64,000 nt of DNA from Bacillota bacterium (GTDB taxonomy: Bacteria > Bacillota > Clostridia > Lachnospirales > Lachnospiraceae): assembly GCA_023458035.1 (NCBI GenBank), contig JAEXAX010000004.1, forward strand, positions 1 to 64,000, given 5' to 3'. Below are positions 24,383-34,411 of this stretch, piece by piece (the stretch's first letter is position 1; every line of letters begins with the position of its first letter). The notes under the pieces were generated by a model. The model saw only the letters and a list, made by a program, of their open reading frames with translations, was not told the origin of the DNA and ran no database searches. Both the position numbers and the translations under genes were made by a program.

Positions 24383-25657
24383 ATGATTAAAAAAGAAATG
24401 ATTGCCATGCTGCTCGCAGGTGGCCAGGGCAGCAGACTTGGTGTATTAACGGCCAAAGTAGCAAAGCCTGCGGTCGCCTTCGGAGGGAAATATCGTATTA
24501 TCGACTTTCCGTTGAGCAACTGTATCAATTCGGGAATCGATACCGTTGGCGTATTGACTCAGTATCAGCCATTGCGCCTGAATACCCATATCGGAATCGG
24601 TATTCCTTGGGATCTTGATCGCAATGTGGGCGGCGTCACCATACTGCCCCCTTACGAAAAGAGCGGTAACAGTGAGTGGTATACCGGCACAGCAAATGCT
24701 ATCTACCAAAATATCAACTATATGGATATGTATAATCCGGATTATGTGCTCATCCTTTCAGGAGATCATATCTATAAGATGGATTATGAGATCATGCTGG
24801 ACTTCCATAAAGCAAATCATGCGGATGTGACCATCGCAGCCATGCCGGTGCCTTGGGAGGAGGCCGGTCGCTTCGGGGTTCTGGTGACGGATGAGCAGAA
24901 TCAGATCACTGAATTTGAAGAAAAGCCGGAGAATCCGAAGAGCAATCTTGCCTCCATGGGGATATACATCTTCAGCTGGAAGGTGCTGAAGGAAGCGTTG
25001 ATAGAGCAGGCCGGGCAGACCAACTGTGACTTTGGTAAGCATGTCATTCCGCATTGCTTTGAGCAGGGGAAGCGTATTTTTGCCTATGAATTTAACGGGT
25101 ATTGGAAGGATGTCGGAACCCTCGGCTCCTATTGGGAAACCAATATGGAGATGGTTGATCTGATTCCGGAATTTAACTTGTATGAAGAACGCTGGAAGAT
25201 TTATACCAATAGTATGATGATCCCGCCACAGTATGTCGGCCCGAACGCCTCGGTGACCAGGAGTATCATGGGCAAGGGTGTGGAGGTGCACGGCTTGGTG
25301 GATCACTCGGTGATCGGCCTCGGTGTGACCATCGAGGAAGGCGCGGAGATCAGGGATTCCATCATTATGGACAATGTTCACATCGGTAAAAACTGTAAGA
25401 TCTATCGCAGCATTATTGCCGATGATGTTGAAATCGGTGAAAATACCATCCTTGGAACCGGAGAGATGGTGCCCAATAAGGTAAATCCGAAGGTATATGA
25501 CTTCGGACTGGTGACAATAGGCGAGAGAACCGTTATTCCGGCCAATGTGGCGATTGGCTTTAACACCGCTGTCAGCGGTATGACCACTGAGGCGGATTAT
25601 CCGAATGGCGTACTGGAGAGTGGTGAGACCTTGATTAAGTTAGGAGTGGAATTATGA
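24383..25657 (+). CDS. glgC: Glucose-1-phosphate adenylyltransferase
   Basis: This 424-residue enzyme makes ADP-glucose from glucose 1-phosphate and ATP, the committed step of glycogen synthesis. Motifs are LLAGGQGSRLGVLT (nucleotide loop), AKPAVAFGGKYRIIDF, GTANAIYQN, SGDHIYKMDY and a C-terminal left-handed beta-helix (hexapeptide repeats from about residue 290). Its stop overlaps the glgD start (ATGA). Confidence 0.97.
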   Translation: MIKKEMIAMLLAGGQGSRLGVLTAKVAKPAVAFGGKYRIIDFPLSNCINSGIDTVGVLTQYQPLRLNTHIGIGIPWDLDRNVGGVTILPPYEKSGNSEWYTGTANAIYQNINYMDMYNPDYVLILSGDHIYKMDYEIMLDFHKANHADVTIAAMPVPWEEAGRFGVLVTDEQNQITEFEEKPENPKSNLASMGIYIFSWKVLKEALIEQAGQTNCDFGKHVIPHCFEQGKRIFAYEFNGYWKDVGTLGSYWETNMEMVDLIPEFNLYEERWKIYTNSMMIPPQYVGPNASVTRSIMGKGVEVHGLVDHSVIGLGVTIEEGAEIRDSIIMDNVHIGKNCKIYRSIIADDVEIGENTILGTGEMVPNKVNPKVYDFGLVTIGERTVIPANVAIGFNTAVSGMTTEADYPNGVLESGETLIKLGVEL

Positions 25658-26772
25658 GAGCGGTAGGAATAATCTTGGCAGGTGGCAACAGCCACGCAGC
25701 AGGGGTGTTGTCACAGAAGAGAGCCATAGCGGCTTTACCGATCGCGGGCAGCTATCGGGCGATTGACTTCAGCCTCAGCAACATGACAAACTCACAGATA
25801 AAGAAGGTAGCGGTATTGACCCAGTACAATGCCAGAAGCCTTTACACACATCTGAATTCCTCCAAGTGGTGGGATTTCGGACGTAAGCAGGGCGGTCTTT
25901 ATCTGTTCACCCCGACCATAAACAATGAGCATAGCTGGTGGTACCGCGGTACGGCTGACTCTCTGCTGCAGAATCTGGATTTTTTGCGTAAGAGCCATGA
26001 GCCATATGTGATCATTGCATCCGGTGACGGTATTTATAAGTTGGATTACAATGAGGTGCTGGAATACCATATTGGGAAACGGGCCGATATCACGATCGTT
26101 TGCAAAGATCTGGGAAAACATGCGGATGTTTGTCGTTTCGGTGTGGTAAATCTGGATCATGATAATCGTGTTTTGAATCTGGAAGAGAAGCCAATGGTAC
26201 CGACAAATAGTATCGTTTCAACCGGTATCTATGTGATCCGACGCAGACTGCTGATCGAACTGCTGGAAAAATGTGAAAAAGAGAATCGATATGATTTCGT
26301 TAATGACATCCTGATCCGTTATAAGAACCTGAAACGTATTTATGCCTACCTGATGACCAGTTATTGGAATAATGTGTCAACGGTTGATTCTTACTACAAA
26401 GTCAATATGGATTTTCTGAAACCGGAGATCCGAAGGTTCTTTTTCCGTGATGCGCCTGAGATTCATTCCAAGATCGAGGATCATGCGCCGGCAAAATATA
26501 ATGATAATGCCTGGGTGCGCAACAGTCTGGTGTCCAGCGGTTGTATCATCAACGGTGCGGTGGAGGATTCGGTATTGCTGAAGAAGGCCTATATCGGAAA
26601 CGGTACGGTGATCAAAAATTCGGTGATCTTGAACAATGTCTATATCGGAGATAATTGCTATATCGAAAATTGCATTGTGGAGAGCAACGGAACCATACGC
26701 TCCGGCAGCCGCTTTGTCGGTGAAGAGGCCGTTCAGGTGGTGGTCGAGCGAAATGATCGTTTTGCCATCTAA
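25654..26772 (+). CDS. glgD: GlgD subunit of glucose-1-phosphate adenylyltransferase
   Basis: This 372-residue paralogue of GlgC lacks the complete nucleotide loop: LAGGNSHAAGVLSQKR replaces the G-x-G-x-R-L pattern. It keeps YRAIDFSLSN, GTADSLLQN and ASGDGIYKLDY. In Firmicutes GlgD forms a complex with GlgC and modulates its activity. The 4-base overlap with glgC supports equal production. No glgA or glgB follows here. Confidence 0.95.
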   Translation: MRAVGIILAGGNSHAAGVLSQKRAIAALPIAGSYRAIDFSLSNMTNSQIKKVAVLTQYNARSLYTHLNSSKWWDFGRKQGGLYLFTPTINNEHSWWYRGTADSLLQNLDFLRKSHEPYVIIASGDGIYKLDYNEVLEYHIGKRADITIVCKDLGKHADVCRFGVVNLDHDNRVLNLEEKPMVPTNSIVSTGIYVIRRRLLIELLEKCEKENRYDFVNDILIRYKNLKRIYAYLMTSYWNNVSTVDSYYKVNMDFLKPEIRRFFFRDAPEIHSKIEDHAPAKYNDNAWVRNSLVSSGCIINGAVEDSVLLKKAYIGNGTVIKNSVILNNVYIGDNCYIENCIVESNGTIRSGSRFVGEEAVQVVVERNDRFAI

Positions 26773-26793
26773 TAAATTATGGGGGAAAAGAAA

Positions 26794-27051
26794 ATGAATA
26801 TAACAGACGTGCGAGTGAAGAAGCTGGACAAGGAGGGGAAGGTCAGAGCCTTTGTATCCATTACGATTGATGATGTCTTTGTGGTGCATGATATCAAGGT
26901 GATCGAAGGAGAGCAGGGCCTGTTTATTGCAATGCCGTCCAAGAAGCATACAGACGGCACCTACCGTGATGTGGCGCATCCGATCGTGAAGGAGACCAGG
27001 GACGAATTATCTGCACTGATCCTCAAGTATTATGAGATGGCGGAGGAATAG
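26794..27051 (+). CDS. spoVG: SpoVG-family RNA/DNA-binding regulator
   Basis: This is an 85-residue SpoVG protein (MNITDVRVKK, then FIAMPSKK and DVAHPI). SpoVG affects septation and many virulence and cell-wall genes in Firmicutes and binds nucleic acid. The ATG at 26794 follows GGGGGAAAAG and matches the family start; an in-frame ATG five codons upstream overlaps that site. Its presence does not prove that the organism sporulates. Confidence 0.95.
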   Translation: MNITDVRVKKLDKEGKVRAFVSITIDDVFVVHDIKVIEGEQGLFIAMPSKKHTDGTYRDVAHPIVKETRDELSALILKYYEMAEE

Positions 27052-27081
27052 ACGCATTGCAGCAGCTGTAAAAAAACGAGT

Positions 27082-27131
27082 AAAAAGCTCTGTGCATGAA
27101 AGGGATTCCCTTTTGCGCACAGAGCTTTTTT
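27082..27131 (+). terminator. Terminator after spoVG
   Basis: AAAAAGCTCTGTGC pairs with GCACAGAGCTTTTTT, with a small AAAGGGATTCCCTTT palindrome in the loop. It is a strong stem with a T run. Confidence 0.85.
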
Positions 27132-27191
27132 GTGTCTGAAAGCCTTGCCGTATGAAATTGTGAAAAAAATGTAAAATCTTTCCGGGCTGCC

Positions 27192-27220
27192 TTGACGAGG
27201 CGGATATGGCGGTGTATTGT
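27192..27220 (+). promoter_or_regulatory. Promoter of the wall-binding protein
   Basis: TTGACG (27192-27197) and TATTGT (27215-27220) are 17 bases apart. GAGGGGAGAG precedes the start at 27269. Confidence 0.6.
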
Positions 27221-27268
27221 AATAGCGAAATAACACAATACTGTAAGAAATTGAGGGGAGAGCATTCG

Positions 27269-28366
27269 ATGAAAACAAAGAAAATTTTGATTGGCGCAAT
27301 GGCCTTGCTGATGGCGGCTGCGCCAATGAATATGCTTGGAGCGCCGAGAGTGGGTGACGCCAGGGTGCAGGCGGCTGAGAACTGGAGCGTAGAATATGGG
27401 GTGTCAAAAAAGATGCAGGAAGTCTACTTTGAGGCATTGGAAGGCATTGAATTCCTGCATAAGGCCAAATATCATTATTATGCCTATGATACATCCGTGA
27501 GCGATACTCCTTACCGGGCGCTTAGTCAGGCTCAAACGGATGGATTTCAGGGGTGTACGGATGACTATATTGGTGAACTGATAACAGGGGCAATGGTATA
27601 TGTATACGCGGCTGACTATCAGCATCAGTATGCTCCGATCAAAAATTCTGAGGAAGCGATGGCGCGGCTGCGACAGGATATGAATACTTACTTAAGCACA
27701 AACCCGGAAAAGAAAACAGGGTGGATATATGAAAACGGAGCCAAATCATTTTTTGAGAACGGCCGGAAGAAAACTTCGGCTTGGATCAATGATCTGTATT
27801 ATGTGGACGCAGCTGGGAAAATGCTGAGAAATACTCGCACACCGGATGGGTATCGCGTAGACATTGAAGGGAAATGGACCAAGAGCAGTTGGAAGCAGGA
27901 TGCAAAGGGCTGGAAATACAGCTTTGACGACGGCTTTACCTATCGTGGCGGCTGGCATAAGATCAAGACTCAGGACTTCCACTTCAAGCCGGACGGTTAT
28001 CTGAGTGTCAATACCTGGGTGAAGGATGTTTATGTTAACCATAATGGCGTAATCCTGCGAAATGTTACGACGCCGGATGGCTATCGTGTCGGCGCGGATG
28101 GCCGCTGGATTTCGTTTTCCTGGCAGCTGGCGGGCAATAAGTGGACGCTGAAGTACAAGGACGGTTTTATGCCGAAGAATCAGTGGCAGCAGGTAAAGGA
28201 TAAATGGTATCATTTTGATGCGCAGGGGTATATGGAGGCCGGTCGTTGGATCGGAAACTATTATCTGGGAGCAGATGGGGCTATGGTGGTTTCGGCCCGG
28301 ACCCCGGATGGTTACTATGTAGACGCGAGCGGAAAATGGGATCAGTCTAAGCCGCGACAGAAATAA
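27269..28366 (+). CDS. Secreted protein with cell-wall-binding repeats
   Basis: This 365-residue protein starts with a signal peptide (KTKK, hydrophobic core, ALA-like VQAA cut near residue 36). Residues 40-150 form an unrecognised helical part. From about 150 there are tandem W/Y/G-rich repeats of the choline- or glucan-binding type (TPDGYRVDIEGKW, TPDGYRVGADGRW, TPDGYYVDASGKW). These repeats usually hold a protein on the cell wall. The N-terminal part has no enzyme motif I recognise. Confidence 0.85.
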   Translation: MKTKKILIGAMALLMAAAPMNMLGAPRVGDARVQAAENWSVEYGVSKKMQEVYFEALEGIEFLHKAKYHYYAYDTSVSDTPYRALSQAQTDGFQGCTDDYIGELITGAMVYVYAADYQHQYAPIKNSEEAMARLRQDMNTYLSTNPEKKTGWIYENGAKSFFENGRKKTSAWINDLYYVDAAGKMLRNTRTPDGYRVDIEGKWTKSSWKQDAKGWKYSFDDGFTYRGGWHKIKTQDFHFKPDGYLSVNTWVKDVYVNHNGVILRNVTTPDGYRVGADGRWISFSWQLAGNKWTLKYKDGFMPKNQWQQVKDKWYHFDAQGYMEAGRWIGNYYLGADGAMVVSARTPDGYYVDASGKWDQSKPRQK

Positions 28367-28409
28367 GATAGTAAATCGCTGAGACGAATCACATGTTGAT
28401 CGTTTAGCG

Positions 28410-28445
28410 AAAAACACCTCGGGCTGAGGCTCCGGGGTGTTTTTA
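28410..28445 (+). terminator. Terminator after the wall-binding protein
   Basis: AAAAACACC pairs with GGTGTTTTT, with inner CGG/CCG pairing and a T run. Confidence 0.8.
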
Positions 28446-28473
28446 TATTTCCGGTGAAAAGCATGGAGTCGGA

Positions 28474-28502
28474 TTGACAACATATGCAGGGCTTGTTATG
28501 CT
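28474..28502 (+). promoter_or_regulatory. Promoter of pth-mfd
   Basis: Consensus TTGACA (28474-28479) and TATGCT (28497-28502) are 17 bases apart, 75 bases before pth. Confidence 0.65.
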
Positions 28503-28576
28503 GTGAACGGAAAACGCCGAAGCTGCGTCTCAGAAACAGACACAGCGGGCGGCAACAACAGAGAGGAAAGCATATC

Positions 28577-29146
28577 ATGAAAATCATTGTCGGTTTGGGA
28601 AACCCAACCAAAGAATATGAACATACCCGTCATAATATCGGTTTTGATGTGATCGATGCCCTGGCGCAGCAGCACCGAATCAGTGTAAACGGTCTGAAAT
28701 TTATGGGGGAATGCGGCACAGGCAGCATCGCCGGACAGAAGGTTTTGTTGTTAAAGCCGGTAACCTATATGAACCTCAGCGGTGAGAGTATCCGAGCTGC
28801 CTGCGACTATTATAAGATCGATCCGCAGGAGGAGCTGCTGGTCGTTTATGATGATATTCATCTGCCGCCGGGAAAACTGCGCCTGCGTAAAAAAGGCAGA
28901 GCCGGTGGTCACAACGGCATCAAAAATATTATAAGACATCTGCATTCGGAGGTCTTTTGCCGTTTGAAGGTCGGGGTTGGAGCACAGATGGAACAGCAGG
29001 ATTTGGTCAACCACGTGTTGGGACATTTTTCGGCTGAGGAAAAACCGGTAATCGCAGATGGGATCAAAAGAGCGACGGCTTCTATAGAGGACTGGGTTGA
29101 AGCCGGTATGGAAGAGGCGATGAACCGGATTCATCGGCATATATAA
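28577..29146 (+). CDS. pth: Peptidyl-tRNA hydrolase
   Basis: This 189-residue enzyme frees tRNA from prematurely released peptidyl-tRNA. Motifs are VGLGNPTKEYEHTRHNIGF with the catalytic His, KPVTYMNLSGES, VYDDIHLPPGKLRL with the key Asp, and GGHNGIKNI. The ATG after GAGAGGAAAG is the family start. It is followed 14 bases later by mfd, the usual Firmicutes pairing. Confidence 0.97.
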   Translation: MKIIVGLGNPTKEYEHTRHNIGFDVIDALAQQHRISVNGLKFMGECGTGSIAGQKVLLLKPVTYMNLSGESIRAACDYYKIDPQEELLVVYDDIHLPPGKLRLRKKGRAGGHNGIKNIIRHLHSEVFCRLKVGVGAQMEQQDLVNHVLGHFSAEEKPVIADGIKRATASIEDWVEAGMEEAMNRIHRHI

Positions 29147-29160
29147 AAAGGAAGGCGGTT

Positions 29161-32100
29161 ATGAGCTGGACAGAGCAGGCAGTGATCAGGACAATTGAAA
29201 ATAAGCTGGCGTGGGGGGCGGTCAGCGTCAGCGGGGCCAGCATGCATGCGGCCGGCTATCTGGCCGGCCTGGTCGGAAACGGACTGGGGCGACGATTGGT
29301 CATCACCTATTCCGAGGAACGTGCGACTGTCCTGGAGCAGGGGTTGCGCCTGTTTGGGGAGACTGTCGTGCGCTTTCCGGAAAAGGATCTGCTGTTCTAT
29401 GCGGCCGATATTCACGGCGATACTCTGTTAAAAAAGCGTTTAGAGGCTCTCAGAGTTTTGGCGCGGCAGACATCTTATACGGTCATTGCGACTGCCCAGG
29501 CCTTAACGGACGGTATCATGTCATCCGATCAGCTGCAGGCATCCCTGCTGCGTCTGCAGGTGGGAGAGGAATACGCTCCGGAACGCCTGATTGCCGATTT
29601 ACTCGAGCGGGGTTACGAACGGGTAGAACGGGTAGAAGCCGAGGGGCAGTTTTCGGCCAGAGGAGGCTTGATCGACATCGTCAGCTATGATATGGAATAT
29701 CCGCTGCGGGTCGAATATTTTGATGATGAGATCGACTCACTGAGGCTGTTTCAATTAGAAAATATGCGATCCTTGGAGAGTCTGTCATCGGCCATGCTTC
29801 TGCCGGCTACGGAACACATCATTTCCGAGATGGAATGGGAAAGCGGGCTGGCTAAGGTGGAGGCCGAGGTGCACGAACGCCTGCAAATTGAGACGGATCC
29901 GACGATCTGTGAAAACCTCAAACTGATTATAGCCAAGCTGTCACTGGGACAGGTGGAGCTGCTGCTGCCGTATTTTAAGCCTGAAACCGGCAGCTTGCTG
30001 TCTTATTTTTCGCCGACAGACAGTCTGGTGATATTGGATGATCCGCTCTTTTTGCAAGGTAGGATGCGGGCTCTTGAGGAAGAGATGGGTCTTAGTTTGC
30101 AAAAGCGTATCGATCAGGGGCTGTTATTGGCCGGCGCCGGGCAAAATCTGAAGCTGGATCATCGGCAGTGGATAGAACAGTTGTCGGCATATCCCTGCAT
30201 GCTTTTAGGGGAAGGCGGTTTGGTCGCAGAGTGGCCGGCGCCGGTGCAGGCGCTGTCTGTGGATATGACTGCGATAGCCGGCTTTCACGGCAGCGTGGAA
30301 GCTTTGCTACAGCAAATGCTGATATGGAAGAAGAAATGCTTCAGGATGTTGGTTGTTTCGCCGTCGCTATCAAGGGCGCGTCGCTTGGCGGAACATTTTT
30401 TAGAGGCCGGTTTTACTGCTTATGCATCGGAGCCGGATCGGGAGCTGCCGTTTCCGCAGCCGGGAGAGGTGATTGTGACAGTCGGCGGCCTGCAATACGG
30501 TTTCCAATCAGAGGCAGAGGGTCTGGTGATTCTTGGTCAGTCAGATATCTTCGGTCAGGAAAAAGAAACCAGAAAAGCCAAGAAAAGCAAAAGCGGTGCA
30601 GGCAGGATCAAGGATTTGGGAGTACTGCAGATCGGAGACTATGTCATCCATGAAAATCATGGTTTGGGAATTTTCCGAGGTATCGAAAAAATTCGCAGCC
30701 ATGATCAGATCAAGGATTTTCTAAAAATTGAATATGCCGATAACGGTGCACTCTATATTCCGGTAACAGACTTTGATTTGTTAATGAAATATGGCGGTCA
30801 TGATATGTCGCCGGCCAGCTTGAATAAACTGGGCGGTAACGGCTGGAGAAAAACAAAACAGAAGGCCAGGGCGGCCATCTGGGAGATGGCCAAGGAACTG
30901 GTGGAGCTTTATGCAGCCAGGTTGGATGCGGCCGGCTATCAGGCCGGTGAGGATACGGTTTGGCAAAAGGAGTTTGAAGAATTATTTCCATATGAAGAAA
31001 CAGACGATCAGCTGAGGGCGGTGGAAGATATCAAAGCCGATATGCGAAGTCCGAAGATCATGGATCGCCTGCTCTGCGGTGATGTCGGCTACGGTAAGAC
31101 GGAAGTGGCCATGAGGGCAGCCTTTAAGGCGATACAGGAGGGCTATCAGGTTATGTATCTGGTGCCGACCACCATTCTGGCACAGCAGCATTATCGATCC
31201 TTTACAAATCGCTTTGAGAACTTTCCGGTGCGGGTTGATCTGTTGAATCGCTTTGTTACAGGCAATAAGGCTAAGGAGTCCTTGAAGGCCTTCGCCCGCG
31301 GCACCTGTGACATTCTGATCGGTACGCATCGGATACTGTCGGAGGATGTGACGCCCAGAAAGCTGGGCCTGCTGATTATAGATGAGGAGCAGCGTTTCGG
31401 TGTCAAGGACAAGGAAAAAATCAAGAGTCTAAAAACGAATGTAGATGTATTGACATTGACAGCCACACCGATTCCGCGTACCTTGCATATGAGTTTGATC
31501 GGTATTCGGGATTTAAGTATGCTGGAGGAGGCACCGAGAGAACGGCATGCCATCCAAACCTATATTACGGAGCAAGACGATGAGTTGGTTCGGGAGGCGG
31601 TGGTCAGAGAGTTATCGCGCGGCGGCCAAGTTTATTATGTATGTAACAGAGTTGAACAGCTGGATTCGGTCGTGAGCCGTCTGCGTACCCTATTGCCGGA
31701 GGCTCGCATCGGAGTCGGGCATGGGCAGATGCATAAGCAAACCTTAGAAAAGGTGATGCTTTCTTTTATCAATGGGGAACTGGATATCCTGGTGGCAACC
31801 ACCATTATTGAAACCGGTTTGGATATCCCGAACGTAAATACCATCATTATCCAGGATGCTCATCGTATGGGACTGTCACAGCTTTATCAGCTGCGTGGTC
31901 GAGTTGGACGGTCGAGTCGGATCGCCTATGCATTTTTGCTATATCCACGGGCCAAGGTGTTGTCAGAGGTGGCCATGAGGCGTTTATCTGCCATCCGTGA
32001 ATTTACCAGATTGGGATCGGGTGTACAGATCGCCATGAAGGATCTGGAGATTCGTGGTTCCGGTAATGTACTTGGAATGAGTCAGCATGGACACATGCAG

Positions 32101-32655
32101 GCTATCGGTTATGATCTTTACTGTAAACTGCTTGGTATGGCTATTCGCAAGCTACGCGGAGAAACGGTCAATGACGATGATTTCGAGGTTGTTCTGGAGC
32201 TGCGACAGAATCTCTATATTCCGGATACTTATATCGAGTCCGAGAAGGTGAAGCTGGAAATATATCGAGAGATCGCAGCAGTCGATAGCGAAGAAGCCTA
32301 TTCTGAGGCACTGGATATGCTGATCGACCGTTTTGGTGATCCGCCCAAGCAGGTGGTGCAATTACTGCGGGTGGCCATGCTGCGTCATATGGCAGCCCGG
32401 GTGCTGGTGGATACCATCATTGAAGGGGAGCGGGAGCTGCAGTTTCGTTTCTGTAACAGTCCCAGGCTAAAAGTAGAGAAGCTGCCGGAGTTTGTCAGCC
32501 GCTATCATGGTCGCCTGTCGGTATTTGTACCGAAGGATAAAAAGGCGGCGCCGATCTTGAAATATCGCCTGCCGACCGGTTTGTTGACGGCTGATATAAT
32601 CCTGGATGAGGTACAAATGATGCTGACCGGGCTGCAGGAGCTGGCAGAGGACTAA
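29161..32655 (+). CDS. mfd: Transcription-repair coupling factor
   Basis: This 1164-residue translocase pushes RNA polymerase stalled at DNA damage and recruits UvrA. Order: a UvrB-like N-terminal part, a CarD-like polymerase-binding domain near residues 480-570 (GDYVIHENHGLGIFRGI), an SF2 motor with Walker A GDVGYGKTEV at about 640 and DEEQRFGV at about 741, GRVGRSSR, and a C-terminal regulatory domain. Length is typical. It shares a transcript with pth. Confidence 0.97.
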   Translation: MSWTEQAVIRTIENKLAWGAVSVSGASMHAAGYLAGLVGNGLGRRLVITYSEERATVLEQGLRLFGETVVRFPEKDLLFYAADIHGDTLLKKRLEALRVLARQTSYTVIATAQALTDGIMSSDQLQASLLRLQVGEEYAPERLIADLLERGYERVERVEAEGQFSARGGLIDIVSYDMEYPLRVEYFDDEIDSLRLFQLENMRSLESLSSAMLLPATEHIISEMEWESGLAKVEAEVHERLQIETDPTICENLKLIIAKLSLGQVELLLPYFKPETGSLLSYFSPTDSLVILDDPLFLQGRMRALEEEMGLSLQKRIDQGLLLAGAGQNLKLDHRQWIEQLSAYPCMLLGEGGLVAEWPAPVQALSVDMTAIAGFHGSVEALLQQMLIWKKKCFRMLVVSPSLSRARRLAEHFLEAGFTAYASEPDRELPFPQPGEVIVTVGGLQYGFQSEAEGLVILGQSDIFGQEKETRKAKKSKSGAGRIKDLGVLQIGDYVIHENHGLGIFRGIEKIRSHDQIKDFLKIEYADNGALYIPVTDFDLLMKYGGHDMSPASLNKLGGNGWRKTKQKARAAIWEMAKELVELYAARLDAAGYQAGEDTVWQKEFEELFPYEETDDQLRAVEDIKADMRSPKIMDRLLCGDVGYGKTEVAMRAAFKAIQEGYQVMYLVPTTILAQQHYRSFTNRFENFPVRVDLLNRFVTGNKAKESLKAFARGTCDILIGTHRILSEDVTPRKLGLLIIDEEQRFGVKDKEKIKSLKTNVDVLTLTATPIPRTLHMSLIGIRDLSMLEEAPRERHAIQTYITEQDDELVREAVVRELSRGGQVYYVCNRVEQLDSVVSRLRTLLPEARIGVGHGQMHKQTLEKVMLSFINGELDILVATTIIETGLDIPNVNTIIIQDAHRMGLSQLYQLRGRVGRSSRIAYAFLLYPRAKVLSEVAMRRLSAIREFTRLGSGVQIAMKDLEIRGSGNVLGMSQHGHMQAIGYDLYCKLLGMAIRKLRGETVNDDDFEVVLELRQNLYIPDTYIESEKVKLEIYREIAAVDSEEAYSEALDMLIDRFGDPPKQVVQLLRVAMLRHMAARVLVDTIIEGERELQFRFCNSPRLKVEKLPEFVSRYHGRLSVFVPKDKKAAPILKYRLPTGLLTADIILDEVQMMLTGLQELAED

Positions 32656-32681
32656 GTGAAATTCTCGAGTAAACAGAGTAT

Positions 32682-32756
32682 AATAAAAGCAGTAGCTGAT
32701 CTGTAACGGTGAAAAATGATTCTAAACATCCGTGATAGATCAGATACTGCTTTTAT
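32682..32756. terminator. Large hairpin between convergent mfd and ruvB
   Basis: AAAAGCAGTAGCTGATCT and AGATCAGATACTGCTTTTA pair almost fully around a loop of about 30 bases. A or T runs at both sides suit termination from either direction. Confidence 0.75.
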
Positions 32757-32793
32757 TTTCCGGCTTGTATTTCGAGGGCTTGATCCGAGTGCT

Positions 32794-33786
32794 TTAGTGG
32801 TTTAGGCCCAGATGACGGTAGGCATATTCCGTCACGATACGGCCTCTGGCAGTTCGATTTAAGAAGCCGTTTTTCAAAAGATAAGGTTCATAAACATCTT
32901 CCAAGGTACCGGCATCTTCGCCGATGGCTGCGGCGAGAGTGTCCAGCCCGACCGGACCGCCGCTGAATTTTTCAATAATGGTTTCGAGAATCAGACGGTC
33001 CATCCGGTCCAGGCCGAAGTTATCCACTTCCAGTAAATCCAGAGCAAAGCAGGCGATTTCCTTTGTGATGCCGCTTTTGTATTTGACTTGGGCAAAGTCG
33101 CGTACCCGTTTTAATAAACGGTTGGCCAGTCGCGGCGTACCGCGGGAACGGCGGGCAATCTCCAAAGCGCCTTCCTGATCAATACTAACATCCAGCACTT
33201 TGGCAGAGCGAATGATGATGGTCTGCAGCTCTTCCGCCGAGTAGAACTCCAGGTGGTGGATCATGCCGAAGCGGTCGCGCAACGGAGCGCTGAGCAGACC
33301 GGCTCGGGTGGTGGCGCCAACCAATGTAAATGGCGGAAGATCCAAGCGGATACTTCTGGCGGCGCTGCCCTTGCCGATCATGATATCAATGGCATAGTCT
33401 TCCATGGCCGGATATAACACCTCTTCGACCTGACGGTTGAGGCGGTGGATCTCGTCGATGAATAGCAGGTCGCCAGCCTGGAGATTATTTAAAATGGCGG
33501 CCAGTTCACCGGGGCGTTCGATGGCCGGGCCGGTGGTGATCTTCATATGCACATTCATCTCATGGGCAATGATGGAAGATAGTGTAGTCTTACCGAGACC
33601 GGGCGGGCCATAAAACAGGATATGATCCAGGGGCTCCCGGCGTTGTTTGGCGGCCTCGATCGACACCTTCAGGGTGCTGATGGCCTTTTGCTGACCGATG
33701 TACTCCGACAATGAAGTCGGGCGTAAGGATAATTCGCTGACTACATCCTCGGCAATAGCTTCAGAGGTCACGATGCGTTTTGTCAT
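32794..33786 (-). CDS. ruvB: Holliday junction branch-migration helicase RuvB
   Basis: This 330-residue AAA+ motor drives branch migration with RuvA. Motifs are LRPTSLSEYIGQQ, YGPPGLGKTTLS (Walker A), FIDEIHRLNRQVEE (Walker B), VGATTRAGLLSAPLRDRFG (sensor 1) and a C-terminal winged helix (GEDAGTLEDVYEPYLL). It follows ruvA by 19 bases. Length is typical. Confidence 0.97.
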   Translation of the reverse strand: MTKRIVTSEAIAEDVVSELSLRPTSLSEYIGQQKAISTLKVSIEAAKQRREPLDHILFYGPPGLGKTTLSSIIAHEMNVHMKITTGPAIERPGELAAILNNLQAGDLLFIDEIHRLNRQVEEVLYPAMEDYAIDIMIGKGSAARSIRLDLPPFTLVGATTRAGLLSAPLRDRFGMIHHLEFYSAEELQTIIIRSAKVLDVSIDQEGALEIARRSRGTPRLANRLLKRVRDFAQVKYKSGITKEIACFALDLLEVDNFGLDRMDRLILETIIEKFSGGPVGLDTLAAAIGEDAGTLEDVYEPYLLKNGFLNRTARGRIVTEYAYRHLGLNH

Positions 33787-33805
33787 AGCTTTGGTTCCTT
33801 TATCT

Positions 33806-34411
33806 TTAGAATAATGATAATTTGCCGAGACAGAGCTTCAGGATATCATTGGTCGACATATCTTCGGTGATATGCAGGGTACGGATGACACCGGCCGCCT
33901 CGGAGGCGGCATAACCGAGGGCGATCAAGGCATCAACAGCCTCATCGGCATTAGAGGCGATAGAAGCGGCGGCCGGTCGGTTGGCAGAGCGGCCGTCAAA
34001 CATATCGGAGGTATCGATTTTATCACCAAGATCGACCAGGATACGGTCGGCGTTCTTTTTCCCGATGCCGGGTACTTTGGTAAATGTTGAGGCATCCTTG
34101 GCGATGATGGCCATTTTGATATCATGGACGCTGCAATGACCGAGGATGGCCATAGCCAGCTTTGGGCCGACCTTGGATACACTGATCAGCAGGCGAAAGA
34201 TACGTAGCTCCTCTTCGGTCACAAAGCCGAAAAGCGTGATACCGTCTTCCTTCATGCTCATATGTGTGTGCAGAAAGATTTCATCTCCGGTGGAGGTCAT
34301 CTGCTGCAGGGTCGACAGGGGGACAAAGACCTCATAGCCGACATCATTGACATCCAGATAAATACTAGTGGCGGTGACAGACATCACCGTACCGCGTAAA
34401 AATGCTATCAT
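33806..34411 (-). CDS. ruvA: Holliday junction branch-migration protein RuvA
   Basis: This 201-residue junction-binding subunit begins MIAFLRGTV with the OB-fold. Helix-hairpin-helix stretches follow (SVSKVGPKLAMAIL, KVPGIGKKNADRIL), then the RuvB-binding domain III (ALIALGYAASEA). Its start overlaps the pncB stop by four bases, so the genes are coupled. Confidence 0.96.
   Translation of the reverse strand: MIAFLRGTVMSVTATSIYLDVNDVGYEVFVPLSTLQQMTSTGDEIFLHTHMSMKEDGITLFGFVTEEELRIFRLLISVSKVGPKLAMAILGHCSVHDIKMAIIAKDASTFTKVPGIGKKNADRILVDLGDKIDTSDMFDGRSANRPAAASIASNADEAVDALIALGYAASEAAGVIRTLHITEDMSTNDILKLCLGKLSLF

Noticed and set aside
25654..26772. glgD as a degenerate copy of glgC
   Set aside because: Loss of the nucleotide loop is the normal state of GlgD, a conserved partner subunit.
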